A stretch of DNA of 64,000 nt, taken from positions 1 to 64,000 of the forward strand of contig JAQUYH010000006.1 in assembly GCA_028691955.1 (NCBI GenBank), written 5' to 3'. The translations under genes were made by a program, and so were the position numbers. Positions within the stretch are counted from its first letter, which is position 1, and each line of letters begins with the position of its first letter. Under the pieces are notes generated by a model. It did not search any database and had not been told where the DNA came from. It saw only the letters and a list, made by a program, of their open reading frames with translations. Below, piece after piece: positions 24,991 through 37,494 of the stretch. The DNA comes from Bacilli bacterium (GTDB lineage: Bacteria > Bacillota_I > Bacilli_A > RF39 > UBA660).

Positions 24991-26975
24991 AATAGTTGCC
25001 TTATTTTTTAATTATAATATTAGTTTGAATGAATTAGATAAATTAATAAGAACTATAAATTCTAACAAGGAGTTATATTCTTTTTTCATGTCTTCTAATT
25101 ACTCTTCTGAACAAAAAGAACAATATATAAAATCAACATTATCAAAATACTTTAGTCTAGATTTAATAAAGTATTTTGTAAACATATTAGAAAATAACAT
25201 GATAGATAAGTTAACTTCCATTTTAAATGAAGTAAGTGAAGAAATAACCAAAAGAGATTTAAGCATTCACATAACTATTTTTAGTGTGGAAAAAATAGAC
25301 GATAATCAAATAAATAAAATCAAACAAATTTATGAAAAAAAATATAGAGCAAAACAAAGCACTATTGAAGTTAAACTAGATAAAACTTTAATAGGGGGGC
25401 TAAAGGTTATTGTTAATGGTGATGTTTATGATAATACTATTAAAAACAAACTTTCTAAAATAAAAGAAAAGATACAATATAGTAATTATGAAATAGAGCA
25501 AGCTATTAGTGAAGAACTAGAAGATTTCAAAGATGAGTTAGAAAACTATGAATATGGTGAAGTAGTAAAAGTAGATGAAGAAATAGTTAATATTAGTGGC
25601 TTAGCAAAATGCAAATATGGTGAAATATTAGTCTTTGAAGATGGCAGTAAAGCACTAGCTCTAAATTTAAATAAAGATAGTATTGGAGCTGTCCTTTTAG
25701 AAAAAAATAAGACTATCAAAATTGGAATGAAAGTATCTAGAAGTGGAAGACCCGCATCTATTAAAGCTAGTGAAGCATTACTAGGAAAAGTAATTGATGT
25801 GTTTGGTAATACTATAGATGGAACAGAAAATATTAAAGAAGGAATATTAAAACCAATATTTACTAAAGCTCCAGGCATTATGAGTAGAAAAGCTATTAAT
25901 AGACCACTTGTTACAGGAATTACAGCAGTAGACACCATGGTTCCTATTGGAAAAGGACAAAGAGAACTAATAATAGGAGATAAGCAAACAGGTAAAACAA
26001 CCTTAGCACTAGATTCTATCATAAATCAAAAAGACAAAGACGTTGTTTGTATATATGTATCAATTGGTCAGAAAACCTCTTCTGTGGAAAATATAATAAA
26101 AATTTTAAAAGAAAAGGATGCTTTAAAGCATACAATTATTATAGTTTCATCCGCAAGTGACTTAGCCGCTAAGCAGTACATTGCTCCTTACGCAGGATGT
26201 GCCGTTGCCGAATATTTTATGCATAATTTAAAAAAAGACGTTTTAATTGTATATGATGATTTAACAAAGCATGCCATATCTTATAGAACCATATCATTAC
26301 TACTTAGAAGGCCGCCAGGAAGAGAGGCATATCCAGGAGATATTTTCTATATTCACTCAAGACTTTTAGAAAGAGCAAGCCAACTAAGCGATGAGTTAGG
26401 TGGTGGGTCAATGACAGCTCTTCCTATTGTAGAAACTGAAGAAGGTGACATATCATCATACATTCCAACTAACATAATATCCATAACAGATGGTCAAATT
26501 CACTTAGATACGTCCTTGTTTCACAGTGGACAAAGACCAGCTATTAATGCCGGACTATCTGTATCAAGAGTAGGTAGTGAAGCTCAAAGCAAAATGATGA
26601 AATTAGTTTCTTCTTCAATTAGACTTTCATTATCACAATATTATGATTTAGAAATATTTTCTGAGTTTGGAGCAGACTTAGAAGAAGGAACAAAAAAGAA
26701 ACTAGAAAATGGCAAAAAAATACTAGAAGCATTAAAACAAAATAGGCATGAATTATATGATGAAGCAAAAGAGGTTGTAATTACTTATTTAGTCTTAAAT
26801 AACTTATTAGAAGATGTTGATTTATCTAATATTAATCAATTTATAAATAATTTTATTATTTTCATAAAAGATAAAGAAATTTATAATAACATTATAAATT
26901 ATAGTAAAGACACGTATAGTGAATTTAAAGCTCAAATAGAATCTTTATTAATAGAATTTAAAAAGAAGGCAAATA

Positions 26976-26983
<8 letters not shown>
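24980..26983 (+). CDS. atpHA: Fused delta-alpha subunit of F-type ATP synthase
   Basis: 667 residues. Residues 1 to about 166 are the delta subunit: a helical N-terminal part and the conserved end DKTLIGGLKVIVNGDVYD with KNKLSKI. The frame then runs without a stop into a complete alpha subunit: the N-terminal helix (EQAISEELEDFKDELENY), beta-barrel (GEVVKVDEEIVNISGLAK), P-loop GDKQTGKTTL, and GLSVSRVGSEAQ with the arginine finger. No Met lies near the junction and no ribosome site is in frame there, so alpha cannot start separately. b-delta fusions are known in mycobacteria, but I do not know a described delta-alpha fusion. It would give three deltas per F1 unless it is processed. The delta N-terminus is slightly short. 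Confidence 0.9.
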
Positions 26984-29633
<2,650 letters not shown>

Positions 29634-29640
29634 TAGAATA

Positions 29641-29664
29641 AAGGCATCTAAAGGGGTGCTTTTT
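29641..29664 (+). terminator. ATP synthase operon terminator
   Basis: An 8-bp stem with two G-U pairs (29641-29648 with 29655-29662), then Ts. Confidence 0.6.
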
Positions 29665-29687
29665 ATCAACACCAAGTGGGGGACATT

Positions 29688-30812
29688 ATGGGAAAACAAG
29701 GAAAAAAAATAATTGATACAAATTTTACTGGTCTTGAACGCGTAAACGAATTAATCAAAGGGTATATAGAAAATGATTCTATTCCAGGAATTAATTATGC
29801 AGTGATAACTTCAGCAAGTACTAGTGATAAATTAGGCTTTGAAAGCATAATAATGGCTAGTTTAGGCTATAGAGCTCTATGGCCAGAAAAGGTAAAAAAT
29901 GGAGTTAACACCTTATATGATTTGGCATCATTAACCAAAGTTATTTCAACAGCTCTAATAGTTTTAAGAGCTCAAGAAGCAGGATTATTAAGAATAGACG
30001 ATCCTATTTCTAAATATTTGAAAGACTATCCCTATAAAGATATAACCATTAAACATTTATTAACACATTCATCAGGATTACCAGCAGACTTACCCTACAA
30101 AGACATTGTATCAAAAGGGAAAATAAAAGATGATATTTTTAAGCTTACTAAAGAATATCCAACTGGAATGGATGTAAAATATTCGGATATTGATTTTATT
30201 CTTTTAGGTTTTGCACTAGAAAACATTTATCAAAAACCATTAAATATAATTGCAGAAGAGCAAGTTTTTGGACCACTTAATATGCAAAGTACATGCTATA
30301 ATCCAGATATAAATTATTGCGCCCCAACAGAAGTTTTATCAAAAAATAAAGTAATTAGAGGTAAGGTTCATGATGAAAAAGCACGATCATTAGGCGGCGT
30401 GGCAGGTCATGCGGGTATTTTCTCTAATTTAGCAGATTTATCTTTGCTGTCATTAATGCTTTTAAATGATGGCATTATTGAAACGGAAGCAAAAACAAGC
30501 AAAAGATATTTATCAAAAGAAAGTATTGATCTGATTTTTGAACCAGCCGCTAAAGGTATAGAAGACAATAGATCACGCAGTGTTGGTGGATGGATAGTAG
30601 GAGATAATTCTGATGTAATAAATGACCGAAATGGCGTAATATCTTTTAGTGGATTTACAGGACCAAGTATAGTAATTGACAAAGACAGTAACTTAGCGAT
30701 AATTATACTAACAAATAGAATTCATATTTCAAGAGATGCTCCTATTGTAAGTATTAGGCAGCAACTAATAAATGAAATATATAAAAAATATAATAAAGTT
30801 TTAACAAAGTAG
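29688..30812 (+). CDS. Serine hydrolase, beta-lactamase class C/esterase family
   Basis: 374 residues, no signal peptide. The active-site SxxK is SLTK in YDLASLTKVIST (about residue 86), and YSD in DVKYSDIDF provides the Tyr triad. HLLTHSSGLPADLP and GGVAGHAGIFS are typical of class C beta-lactamase-like esterases, which also include D-amino peptide hydrolases. Without a signal peptide the enzyme would be cytoplasmic. ATG 29688 follows GGGGGA; an upstream GTG (29676) is less likely. Antibiotic resistance is not implied. Confidence 0.85.
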   Translation: MGKQGKKIIDTNFTGLERVNELIKGYIENDSIPGINYAVITSASTSDKLGFESIIMASLGYRALWPEKVKNGVNTLYDLASLTKVISTALIVLRAQEAGLLRIDDPISKYLKDYPYKDITIKHLLTHSSGLPADLPYKDIVSKGKIKDDIFKLTKEYPTGMDVKYSDIDFILLGFALENIYQKPLNIIAEEQVFGPLNMQSTCYNPDINYCAPTEVLSKNKVIRGKVHDEKARSLGGVAGHAGIFSNLADLSLLSLMLLNDGIIETEAKTSKRYLSKESIDLIFEPAAKGIEDNRSRSVGGWIVGDNSDVINDRNGVISFSGFTGPSIVIDKDSNLAIIILTNRIHISRDAPIVSIRQQLINEIYKKYNKVLTK

Positions 30813-30837
30813 GCTAATTAAAAAATTAGTCTTTTTT
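30812..30837 (+). terminator. Terminator after serine hydrolase
   Basis: GGCTAATT (30812-30819) pairs with AATTAGTC (30824-30831), then six Ts. Confidence 0.7.
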
Positions 30838-30865
30838 GTGCTATAATAAAATAGGATGGTGTAAT

Positions 30866-31537
30866 ATGAAAATAGCAAAATATAATCAGTCATGTTTACT
30901 AATTGAAACAAATAACAAAAGAATTCTAATAGATCCAGGCGTTATAGGCTATTATGATGGTTTACTAAATAAATGGAAGAATATAGATATTATTTTAGTA
31001 ACCCATAAGCACCAAGATCATTGTAATAAAGAAGCCATTGAAGAAATAATAAAAAGAGATAATTCTAAATTGTATATAACGGATGAAATACAAAAAGAAT
31101 TTAACTTTGTTAAATATAATATAATAAAAGAAAATAATATTATAAAAGAAGACAACATAACAATAGAAGTTGTTCATGCCATTCATGGCTACTTGGCAGG
31201 AATGAGAGAAAAAGGTATAGAGATAAAAGAAAATGTTGGCTACATTATAGATGACGGGAAAAATAGGCTATATACAACAAGTGATACAATAGGGTTCTAT
31301 AATGATTATAAGTGTAACATTTTATGCATGCCCTTTAATGGAAACGGTCTAACTTTAGGGCTTATTGATGGTTTATCTTTTATCAAAAGCATAAACCCTG
31401 ATTTAGTTTTACCAATTCACACTGAACATCCAAATCCCATTATGAATCCTAATATTAAAAGCTTAAAAGAAATGCTAACCCAAAATAATATTAATTATGA
31501 GATATTGGACTTAGAAGAATCCATAGAAATTTCATAA
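30866..31537 (+). CDS. MBL-fold metallo-hydrolase (UlaG-like)
   Basis: 223 residues of the metallo-beta-lactamase superfamily. The metal-binding motif is THKHQDHC (HxHxDH), with further ligands in VVHAIHGY, TTSDTIGF and LPIHTEH. The short form without extra domains resembles UlaG/YtkL-type hydrolases of unknown substrate. An AGGATGGT site precedes ATG 30866. It lies 9 bases upstream of the cadherin-like protein gene and may form an operon with it and the patatin gene. Confidence 0.85.
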   Translation: MKIAKYNQSCLLIETNNKRILIDPGVIGYYDGLLNKWKNIDIILVTHKHQDHCNKEAIEEIIKRDNSKLYITDEIQKEFNFVKYNIIKENNIIKEDNITIEVVHAIHGYLAGMREKGIEIKENVGYIIDDGKNRLYTTSDTIGFYNDYKCNILCMPFNGNGLTLGLIDGLSFIKSINPDLVLPIHTEHPNPIMNPNIKSLKEMLTQNNINYEILDLEESIEIS

Positions 31538-31546
31538 GGAGGAAAA

Positions 31547-32251
31547 ATGAAAAAGTTTTTATTGTTTCTATTATTAATGATTATTCCACTTTCAGTAAAT
31601 GCTGAAGACTTAAGTATTACATCTTTAGTAGTTGAGGGGGTAAATATAGAATTACAAGATGGTGTATATGAATATAATGCAACTGTAGATAACGCCGTTA
31701 CTGAAGCTAACTTTATAATTGAAACCAATGCAGATAACTATCAACTACTTAATAATACTGATTTAATAGTAGGCAGTAATATTATTACAATAGAACTAAA
31801 TAAAGGAAAAATTAAAACAGAATATACGATAAATGTTTTAAGAATGGCATATGATGTAACAGCTCTATCAAATAATAATCGTCTTACAAATATTTCAGTT
31901 AGTGGATATCCTTTAGGTTTTAATTCAGATAAACTTGAATACAATTTAAACATCAAAGCAGAGTACAAACTTAGTATTAACTATGAAGTAGAAGATGCTA
32001 ATGCCCTAGTTTACATAGAAGGAAATGAAAACTTGCATCAAGGAAGTGTTATAACTATAAAAGTTGTAGCGCAATCAGGAAATGTAAGAGAATACAAAAT
32101 TAATATCGCAAGTGCTACTGAAAGAATAGAAGAAGAAGAAAAGATAGAAAAAAATCTTGATATGAGATTAATGAGTTACATAATATCAGCTTTAGCAATC
32201 ATACTATTCTTAGTATTTATAAATGTGAAAGGTAATGAAAAAGAAAAATAA
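31547..32251 (+). CDS. Surface protein with two cadherin-like beta-sandwich domains
   Basis: 234 residues: signal peptide (cleaved near SVNAED), two cadherin-like beta-sandwich repeats ([20 protein letters not shown] in the first, [20 protein letters not shown] in the second, each ending in a YTINV/YKINI strand), an acidic linker (IEEEEKIEK) and a C-terminal membrane helix ([12 protein letters not shown]). It should sit on the outer surface, anchored by that helix. The exact function is unknown. The stop overlaps the start of the patatin gene. Confidence 0.75.
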   Translation: MKKFLLFLLLMIIPLSVNAEDLSITSLVVEGVNIELQDGVYEYNATVDNAVTEANFIIETNADNYQLLNNTDLIVGSNIITIELNKGKIKTEYTINVLRMAYDVTALSNNNRLTNISVSGYPLGFNSDKLEYNLNIKAEYKLSINYEVEDANALVYIEGNENLHQGSVITIKVVAQSGNVREYKINIASATERIEEEEKIEKNLDMRLMSYIISALAIILFLVFINVKGNEKEK

Positions 32252-33444
32252 TGTCAAAAAATGTCAACAAAAGAGCCCTAGTGTTATCAGGTGGTGGCTC
32301 TAGAGGTGCGTACCAAATAGGTGCATATAAAGCACTAACAGAATTAGGACTAAAGTTCGATATAATTACGGGTACATCAATAGGAGCTATTAATGGAGCT
32401 CTAATCACGCAAAGTGATGAAGAAAAAATATATAAATTTTGGGAAGAAGTAGATTATCAAAGTGTATTTGATTCTTCTTTTTTTACTAAAGAAGAAAATT
32501 TAAGTAAAAAAAAAGTATTTAAAGAGTATTTAAAAGAAGTTATTATTAAAAAAGGGCTTAGTATAAAAAACTTAGAAAACCAAATTAATAAATATGTAGA
32601 TTATAATAAAATCAGTAATTCCAATATCAAATTTGGCATAGTGATATATGATTTTGATAAAAAAAAGCCCGAATTTATTACTTCAAAAGAATGGAATAAG
32701 AAAAATTTCGGTGATTACATTATTGCTTCAGCAACATTCTATCCTTTTTTTAAAAAGAAAAAAATAAAAGACATTTATTATGTTGATGGTGGCTATTATG
32801 ATAACTTGCCAATAAATTTAGCGGAACAAATGGGAGCTACAGAAGTGATAGCTATAGATATAGGCCTATTTGGTAAGAGAAAAAAAGTAGAAAACACAAA
32901 ATTAGCTATCAAGTATATAAAACCAACCTCTAAACTTGGACTATCATTTATTTTTGATAAAGAAGTGTCAGAAAAAAACTATATTTTAGGTTATAACGAT
33001 ACTATGAAGATATTCAACAAGTACGAAGGTAATAAGTATACATTTTACTTAGATGAAATAAGTAAATACTATGAAGAAAATAAAAATAAAATAGCAGAAA
33101 TATATAATAAATATTTTATTAAAATAGGAACTAAAAACTTTGATTACAGTGACTTTATTAATTCTATTGACTTTATAGCTGACAAACTAAACATTGATTG
33201 TTCAAAAGTATATAATATAAAACAATTTAATGAGTTAGTGTTAGAGAACACTAAAACTTTAAATATTGATTATAAGCATAAAACATTGTTTAGAATAAAA
33301 GTTAAGCTTTTCGGTAGAAGAAAAAGCGTTATTAGAAGATTAATATTAAAAATAAGTAATAATAAAATTAAATCAATTGATAGATATGACAAGAAAGTCA
33401 TACTATCTGCAATTTATATTTATTCAATCATCGATTCACATTGA
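32251..33444 (+). CDS. Patatin-like phospholipase
   Basis: 397 residues. The N-terminal half has the patatin signature: oxyanion loop [16 protein letters not shown], nucleophile elbow GTSIGAING, and the catalytic Asp in [10 protein letters not shown] (about residue 180). These are lipid acyl hydrolases with a Ser-Asp dyad. The C-terminal 200 residues are Lys-rich and have no motif I recognise. No signal peptide; it starts directly at the stop of the cadherin-like gene. Confidence 0.88.
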   Translation: MSKNVNKRALVLSGGGSRGAYQIGAYKALTELGLKFDIITGTSIGAINGALITQSDEEKIYKFWEEVDYQSVFDSSFFTKEENLSKKKVFKEYLKEVIIKKGLSIKNLENQINKYVDYNKISNSNIKFGIVIYDFDKKKPEFITSKEWNKKNFGDYIIASATFYPFFKKKKIKDIYYVDGGYYDNLPINLAEQMGATEVIAIDIGLFGKRKKVENTKLAIKYIKPTSKLGLSFIFDKEVSEKNYILGYNDTMKIFNKYEGNKYTFYLDEISKYYEENKNKIAEIYNKYFIKIGTKNFDYSDFINSIDFIADKLNIDCSKVYNIKQFNELVLENTKTLNIDYKHKTLFRIKVKLFGRRKSVIRRLILKISNNKIKSIDRYDKKVILSAIYIYSIIDSH

Positions 33445-33526
33445 TTATTTACACCATTTTACAAATTAAGAAATATAGAGATTGAATATTTATTAAAATA
33501 ATGATATTTTTGATTAAGGAGGAACT

Positions 33527-33631
33527 ATGGAAGAACAAATTAATGATGAAGTAATAACAGCAGAGGATTTTGATGAAATAATGGAAGAAATAATAAAGGT
33601 AGGCAAAGAAATGGGTGAAGATAATGACTGA
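33527..33631 (+). CDS. Small acidic protein (34 residues)
   Basis: A 34-codon frame with a near-perfect AAGGAGG site 5 bases before its ATG, overlapping the next gene by 8 bases. The peptide is strongly acidic (MEEQINDEVITAEDF onward) with one helix predicted. A ribosome site this good and an overlap this neat argue that it is translated. It may be a small partner or a leader peptide coupling translation of the following gene. Too short for confident family assignment. Confidence 0.55.
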   Translation: MEEQINDEVITAEDFDEIMEEIIKVGKEMGEDND

Positions 33632-34208
33632 AGCAGCAAAATTATATAAAATAAATATAGCCGGCATTGGCGTTTATAATGAACGATTGAAAAAAGAATT
33701 AAAAAAATTGGGATCCTTCGTTGACGAAACACGCGATTCAAGTAGAATTGAAGCTCATAGACAAAGAGCCCAAGAATTAAACGACCAATTAAATTTGAAT
33801 AGAATTCAACTTCTATTAATAGAAAGCGGTCTTATAAGCATGTTCCATTCAACAGCTACTTTGGGTTATCGTGATAAGTCTAAAATAGCTAAAAAACACG
33901 GCTTCACAGACTTTGATACGTATGCACGATTTAGAGAATCTCAAATAGGTGAATTACTACCACAACTTGTAGAATTAATTCAAGACGAAACGCTAAAAAG
34001 AGCAGCAAGAGAGGCAGAGCGTAAAGGTTTAGGATCTCAAGAAACTGGACTTTCTGCTATGTATTTAGTTGGGCTAAGTAGAATAAATGAAGGAATGGAA
34101 CAAATAAGAGCTAAAAAATACTTATCTAGAAAATATGATAAAGATCAAGTCTCTTATGTAACAGAACAACAAATTGCAAAATTAGAGCCAGAAGGAAGAC
34201 ACAGATAG
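33624..34208 (+). CDS. Conserved hypothetical helical protein
   Basis: 194 residues, soluble, mostly helical and charged. I recognise no domain. Possible landmarks are LGSFVDETRDSSRIEAHRQ and a C-terminal SRKYDKDQVSYVTEQQIAKL. The helix and charge pattern suggests a nucleic-acid-associated or scaffold protein, but this is only an impression. The ATG at 33624 lies inside the small upstream gene, so the pair is translationally coupled. No obvious promoter or terminator lies between them. Confidence 0.6.
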   Translation: MTEAAKLYKINIAGIGVYNERLKKELKKLGSFVDETRDSSRIEAHRQRAQELNDQLNLNRIQLLLIESGLISMFHSTATLGYRDKSKIAKKHGFTDFDTYARFRESQIGELLPQLVELIQDETLKRAAREAERKGLGSQETGLSAMYLVGLSRINEGMEQIRAKKYLSRKYDKDQVSYVTEQQIAKLEPEGRHR

Positions 34209-34356
34209 TATTTAAATAAAACAAAATAAATTAATTTACCTATTGCTTTTATCAATAAACTATGTTAAATTATAAGTGGTTTAAAAAATTATTTCGTTAC
34301 TTTCCTTTGGAATCTCAAATAACTATTAAATCAAATCTATAAAGGAGGGCCACGAA

Positions 34357-34551
34357 ATGGAGTACAAAGACAAAACTATCGTTTGCAAAGATTGTGGAAA
34401 AGAATTCGTTTTCACAGCTGGAGAACAAGAATTCTATGCTGAAAAAGGTTTCCAAAATGAACCAACTAGATGTAAAGAATGTCGTATAGCTAGAAAAAAT
34501 TCTAGAAATGATAGACCTAGAGATAGAAAAAGTTACGAAGAAGCTGCATAA
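34357..34551 (+). CDS. Small zinc-ribbon protein (zf-trcl type)
   Basis: 64 residues. Two CxxC pairs (VCKDCGKEF and RCKECR) bracket FTAGEQEFYAEKGFQNEPTRC, the pattern of the probable zinc-ribbon (zf-trcl) family. The C-terminus is a basic tail rich in Arg and Asp. Such proteins bind zinc and probably nucleic acid; a specific role is not established. AAAGGAGG precedes the start. The 148-base leader is AT-rich with a possible -10 TTAAAT near 34264. Confidence 0.8.
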   Translation: MEYKDKTIVCKDCGKEFVFTAGEQEFYAEKGFQNEPTRCKECRIARKNSRNDRPRDRKSYEEAA

Positions 34552-34563
34552 CAGCTTTTTTTT
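34541..34563 (+). terminator. Terminator at end of zinc-ribbon gene
   Basis: AAGCTG (34541-34546) pairs with CAGCTT (34552-34557), then nine Ts; the stem includes the last sense codons and the stop. Confidence 0.7.
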
Positions 34564-34629
34564 GTGAAATTTTATATATCCCTCTTTAATAATTTATATT
34601 AAATGCTATAATTAAAATAGGAGGAATAT

Positions 34630-35721
34630 ATGACAGACTTAAAATTAATTGTTCTTGATAGCATGCAAGAGATGGGAGAAAAAGTCAACGCCCATTTAAA
34701 AAAAATGTGCAAAACTAAAGAAGACTTTATAGTTCCAGTTGTTGTTTCTAAATTCAATAATGGTGAGGGAAAAGTAAAAATTAGTGAATCAATTAGAAAC
34801 AAAGATGTTTATATTTTAAGTGATGTGGGGAACCACTCTATTACCTATAAAATGTATGACTATATAAATCATAAAAGCCCAGATGATCATTACCAAGATA
34901 TTAAAAGAGTAATATATGCTGTAAGAGATCATTCCAAATGCAATTCCATTATAATGCCTTTGTTATATGCTTCAAGGCAACATAGAAGAGCAGGTAGAGA
35001 ATCATTAGACTGTGCAGCCTCTTTACAGGAATTAGTAGGATTAAAGGTAAAAAACATTGTCACATTTGACTTGCATGATGCAGACATTCAAAATGCTATA
35101 CCAAACTCATCTTTTGAAAATTTTTATCCTACAAAAGAAATAATAGAGTCATTTTTAAATAATGAAGATATTGACTTTCAAAATATTTTTGTTATAGCCC
35201 CTGATACAGGTGCGATAGGAAGAGCAAATTTATATGCCAATTTATTTAAGTGTAACATGGGTTTCTTTAGAAAAGAGAGAGATACATCAGTACTAGTAGA
35301 CGGCAAAAATCCAATAATAGATCACCAGTATGTAGGACCAAAGTTTAAAGGAAAGAACGTTATTATAGTAGATGACATGATAGCCTCAGGAGATTCCATT
35401 TCAGATGTTTCAAAAGTTGCTAGAGAGCTAGGTGCCAATAAAATTTATTTAACAGCTACATTTGCCCTTTTCACAAAAGGAATAGAAGAGATACAAAAGG
35501 CATATGATGATAAACAATTTGATAAAATATATACAACGAATTTAACTTATCAAAATCCAGAATATGCAAAATTACCATGGCTAGAAGTAGTAGACTGCTC
35601 TTGTAAAATAGCCAAAGTCATTTGTCATTTAAATCAAGGCAAATCATTAAGTCCACTTTTAAATGAAAGTGCCGAAATAACAGAAATGATTACTAAAAAA
35701 ATAACAGAAAAAGCTGAATAA
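34630..35721 (+). CDS. prs: Ribose-phosphate diphosphokinase (PRPP synthetase)
   Basis: 363 residues, longer than the usual 310-320. It makes phosphoribosyl pyrophosphate from ribose 5-phosphate and ATP for nucleotide synthesis. Visible motifs are SRQHRRAGRES (flexible loop), FDLHDADIQ, DTGAIGRA, and the PRPP-binding VIIVDDMIASGDS. The extra length is mostly in the C-terminal part (DDKQFDKIYTTN onward) and in SPDDHYQD near the N-terminus. Sequence differs enough from standard Prs that it may be the class found in Mollicutes-like and related Bacillota. Confidence 0.9.
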   Translation: MTDLKLIVLDSMQEMGEKVNAHLKKMCKTKEDFIVPVVVSKFNNGEGKVKISESIRNKDVYILSDVGNHSITYKMYDYINHKSPDDHYQDIKRVIYAVRDHSKCNSIIMPLLYASRQHRRAGRESLDCAASLQELVGLKVKNIVTFDLHDADIQNAIPNSSFENFYPTKEIIESFLNNEDIDFQNIFVIAPDTGAIGRANLYANLFKCNMGFFRKERDTSVLVDGKNPIIDHQYVGPKFKGKNVIIVDDMIASGDSISDVSKVARELGANKIYLTATFALFTKGIEEIQKAYDDKQFDKIYTTNLTYQNPEYAKLPWLEVVDCSCKIAKVICHLNQGKSLSPLLNESAEITEMITKKITEKAE

Positions 35722-35731
35722 AGCTTTTTTT
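35710..35731 (+). terminator. prs terminator
   Basis: AAAGCT (35710-35715) pairs with AGCTTT (35722-35727), then Ts. It overlaps the prs stop codon. Confidence 0.6.
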
Positions 35732-35759
35732 ATGTTACAATAATCTAATGGGAGTCAAT

Positions 35760-36008
35760 ATGAAATATGATGATATAGTAGATGAAACTATTAAAAAAAA
35801 CACAACTTACAGCAATAAAGACATATACATTACTGAAGAAGAAAAAGCAGTTTTAGAAAAATATGCTTTTGATTATAGAAAATATGACAGTTTAAGCGAG
35901 TTATCTTTTGACATAGAAGAATACTTAAACGATATTTATGAAGAGGATTTGGAATATGTATTAATAAATATGACTGATAGAAACTATTACAACAACACTA
36001 ACAAATAA
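35760..36008 (+). CDS. Small acidic hypothetical protein
   Basis: 82 residues, acidic, rich in Tyr and Asp, with no recognised domain. Phrases such as EEKAVLEKYAFDYRKYDSL and EEDLEYVLINMTDRNYY suggest a compact helical protein. GGGAG lies 5 bases before the chosen ATG; an upstream in-frame ATG at 35748 has no site. A pseudouridine synthase gene follows after 8 bases, probably in the same operon. Confidence 0.55.
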   Translation: MKYDDIVDETIKKNTTYSNKDIYITEEEKAVLEKYAFDYRKYDSLSELSFDIEEYLNDIYEEDLEYVLINMTDRNYYNNTNK

Positions 36009-36016
36009 GGAGACAT

Positions 36017-36670
36017 ATGAAAAAATTAGACATTGTTTATGAAGATAAACACATTATTATTATAAATAAAGAACCACATTTATTAACGGTAAGTACAGCT
36101 AATGAAAAAGAAAAAACCCTTTTTCATCAAGTTTTGTTATATGAAAGAAAGAAGAATAAAAATAACAAAGTTTTTATAGTACATAGATTAGATAGGGATA
36201 CCAGTGGATTAGTAATATTTGCTAAGAGCATAGAAGTAAAAAATTTCTTACAAGAAAATTGGGAGAAAACAACTAGAATTTATACAGCAGTAGTAGAAGG
36301 TTCTACTAAAGAAAGCGGTACAATAAAATCTTGGTTAAAAGAAAACAAGGCCTTAATTACTTTTTCTAGCGATAAGCCAAATGATGGCAAATTAGCTATA
36401 ACAAAATATAAAAAATTAGCTCAGAGTAAAAGCTATAGCCTTCTTGAAATAGATATAATGACCGGAAGAAAAAATCAAATAAGAGTACATATGCAAGATA
36501 ATAATACTCCAATTATTGGTGACAAAAAGTATCAAGCTAAAACTAATCCTTTAAAAAGATTAGGCCTATGTGCAAGTAAAATAGAATTTATACATCCCAT
36601 AACAAAAAAGAATATGATTATTGAGATAAAGCCGCCTCAAGAATTTTTAAAAATGTTTAATCTTAAGTAA
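36017..36670 (+). CDS. RluA-family pseudouridine synthase
   Basis: 217 residues of the RluA family. The catalytic Asp is in HRLDRDTSGLVIFAK (HRLDxxTSG). MTGRKNQIRVHM (family TGRxHQIRxH) and the hydrophobic C-terminal motif agree. No S4 domain is present, so it is of the short RluA/RluC type; the target rRNA or tRNA position is unknown. It is the first of two RluA-type enzymes in the window; the second (60258) lacks the TSG. It follows the small acidic gene closely. Confidence 0.85.
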   Translation: MKKLDIVYEDKHIIIINKEPHLLTVSTANEKEKTLFHQVLLYERKKNKNNKVFIVHRLDRDTSGLVIFAKSIEVKNFLQENWEKTTRIYTAVVEGSTKESGTIKSWLKENKALITFSSDKPNDGKLAITKYKKLAQSKSYSLLEIDIMTGRKNQIRVHMQDNNTPIIGDKKYQAKTNPLKRLGLCASKIEFIHPITKKNMIIEIKPPQEFLKMFNLK

Positions 36671-36729
36671 ACAAACGTTGTATAAAAGGGAATAATGTAT
36701 TATAATATTTATTAGAATGTAGGTATAGT

Positions 36730-37485
36730 ATGAAACAGAGAATAATAAGTGCAATCATAGCTTTAATAATAATAGCACCCATCTTCTTCATAGGAGGAAT
36801 TGTCTATAAGGCCTTTATTATGGCTATTTCAATATTTGCTCTTAAAGAGTTGATAGATATTAAAAATAGTAAAAAAGAAATTCCTTTAGTAATAAAAATT
36901 ATTGCCTATCTTTCTTTGGCGTTTTTAAACCTACCATTCTTAGAAACCTATAAAATGATAATATTAATGCTTTTAACATTATTAATCCCTGTAGTCTTTT
37001 ATGAAAAAAAATATGATATAGAAGATGCTTTTTTCTTGATAGGATCAAATATAATTCTTACATTTTTCATGGGCTTAGCTTATATCGTTAGAATAAATAA
37101 TTTATATTTAATGATATTTTTATTGCTAATTCCATCACTAACTGATATATTTGCTTATTTTTCAGGAATGCTTTTTGGTAAGCATAAATTATGCCCTAAA
37201 ATATCGCCCAAAAAAACGTGGGAAGGTTCTATAGGTGGGACTTTAATAGCTACCACTGTCGCCACACTATTTCATTACTATTTTATTGGAGGCAATATTA
37301 TAAATATAGTGATAGTTACAATGTTTTTATCTGTTTTAGGCCAATTTGGCGATTTATTTTTTTCAGCTATTAAAAGATTATACAATAAAAAAGATTTTTC
37401 CAATACTATGCCAGGGCATGGCGGAATATTAGATAGAATAGACAGCTTGATTTTTGTTTTAATCGGCTACATGCTATTTATTTGA
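36730..37485 (+). CDS. cdsA: Phosphatidate cytidylyltransferase
   Basis: 251 residues with about seven membrane segments. It makes CDP-diacylglycerol, the precursor of phosphatidylglycerol and related lipids. The signature is split over LFFSAIKRLYNKKDFSNTMP and GHGGILDRIDS, as in the family consensus. SPKKTWEGSIGG is the second conserved motif. It is followed after 9 bases by rseP, the usual neighbour, so the pair is a classical lipid/membrane-protease unit. Confidence 0.92.
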   Translation: MKQRIISAIIALIIIAPIFFIGGIVYKAFIMAISIFALKELIDIKNSKKEIPLVIKIIAYLSLAFLNLPFLETYKMIILMLLTLLIPVVFYEKKYDIEDAFFLIGSNIILTFFMGLAYIVRINNLYLMIFLLLIPSLTDIFAYFSGMLFGKHKLCPKISPKKTWEGSIGGTLIATTVATLFHYYFIGGNIINIVIVTMFLSVLGQFGDLFFSAIKRLYNKKDFSNTMPGHGGILDRIDSLIFVLIGYMLFI

Positions 37486-37494
37486 GGTGATTTA

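Noticed and set aside
25470-25560. A hidden separate start for the alpha subunit inside the fused gene
   Set aside because: The only nearby ATG (in aattatgaaata) is out of frame, no ribosome site precedes the alpha N-terminal helix, and the next in-frame Met lies well inside the alpha beta-barrel.
29688-30812. A beta-lactamase giving antibiotic resistance
   Set aside because: The SxxK and YxN/D-type motifs place it in the broad class C/esterase family, but it has no signal peptide and shows no features specific to resistance enzymes.
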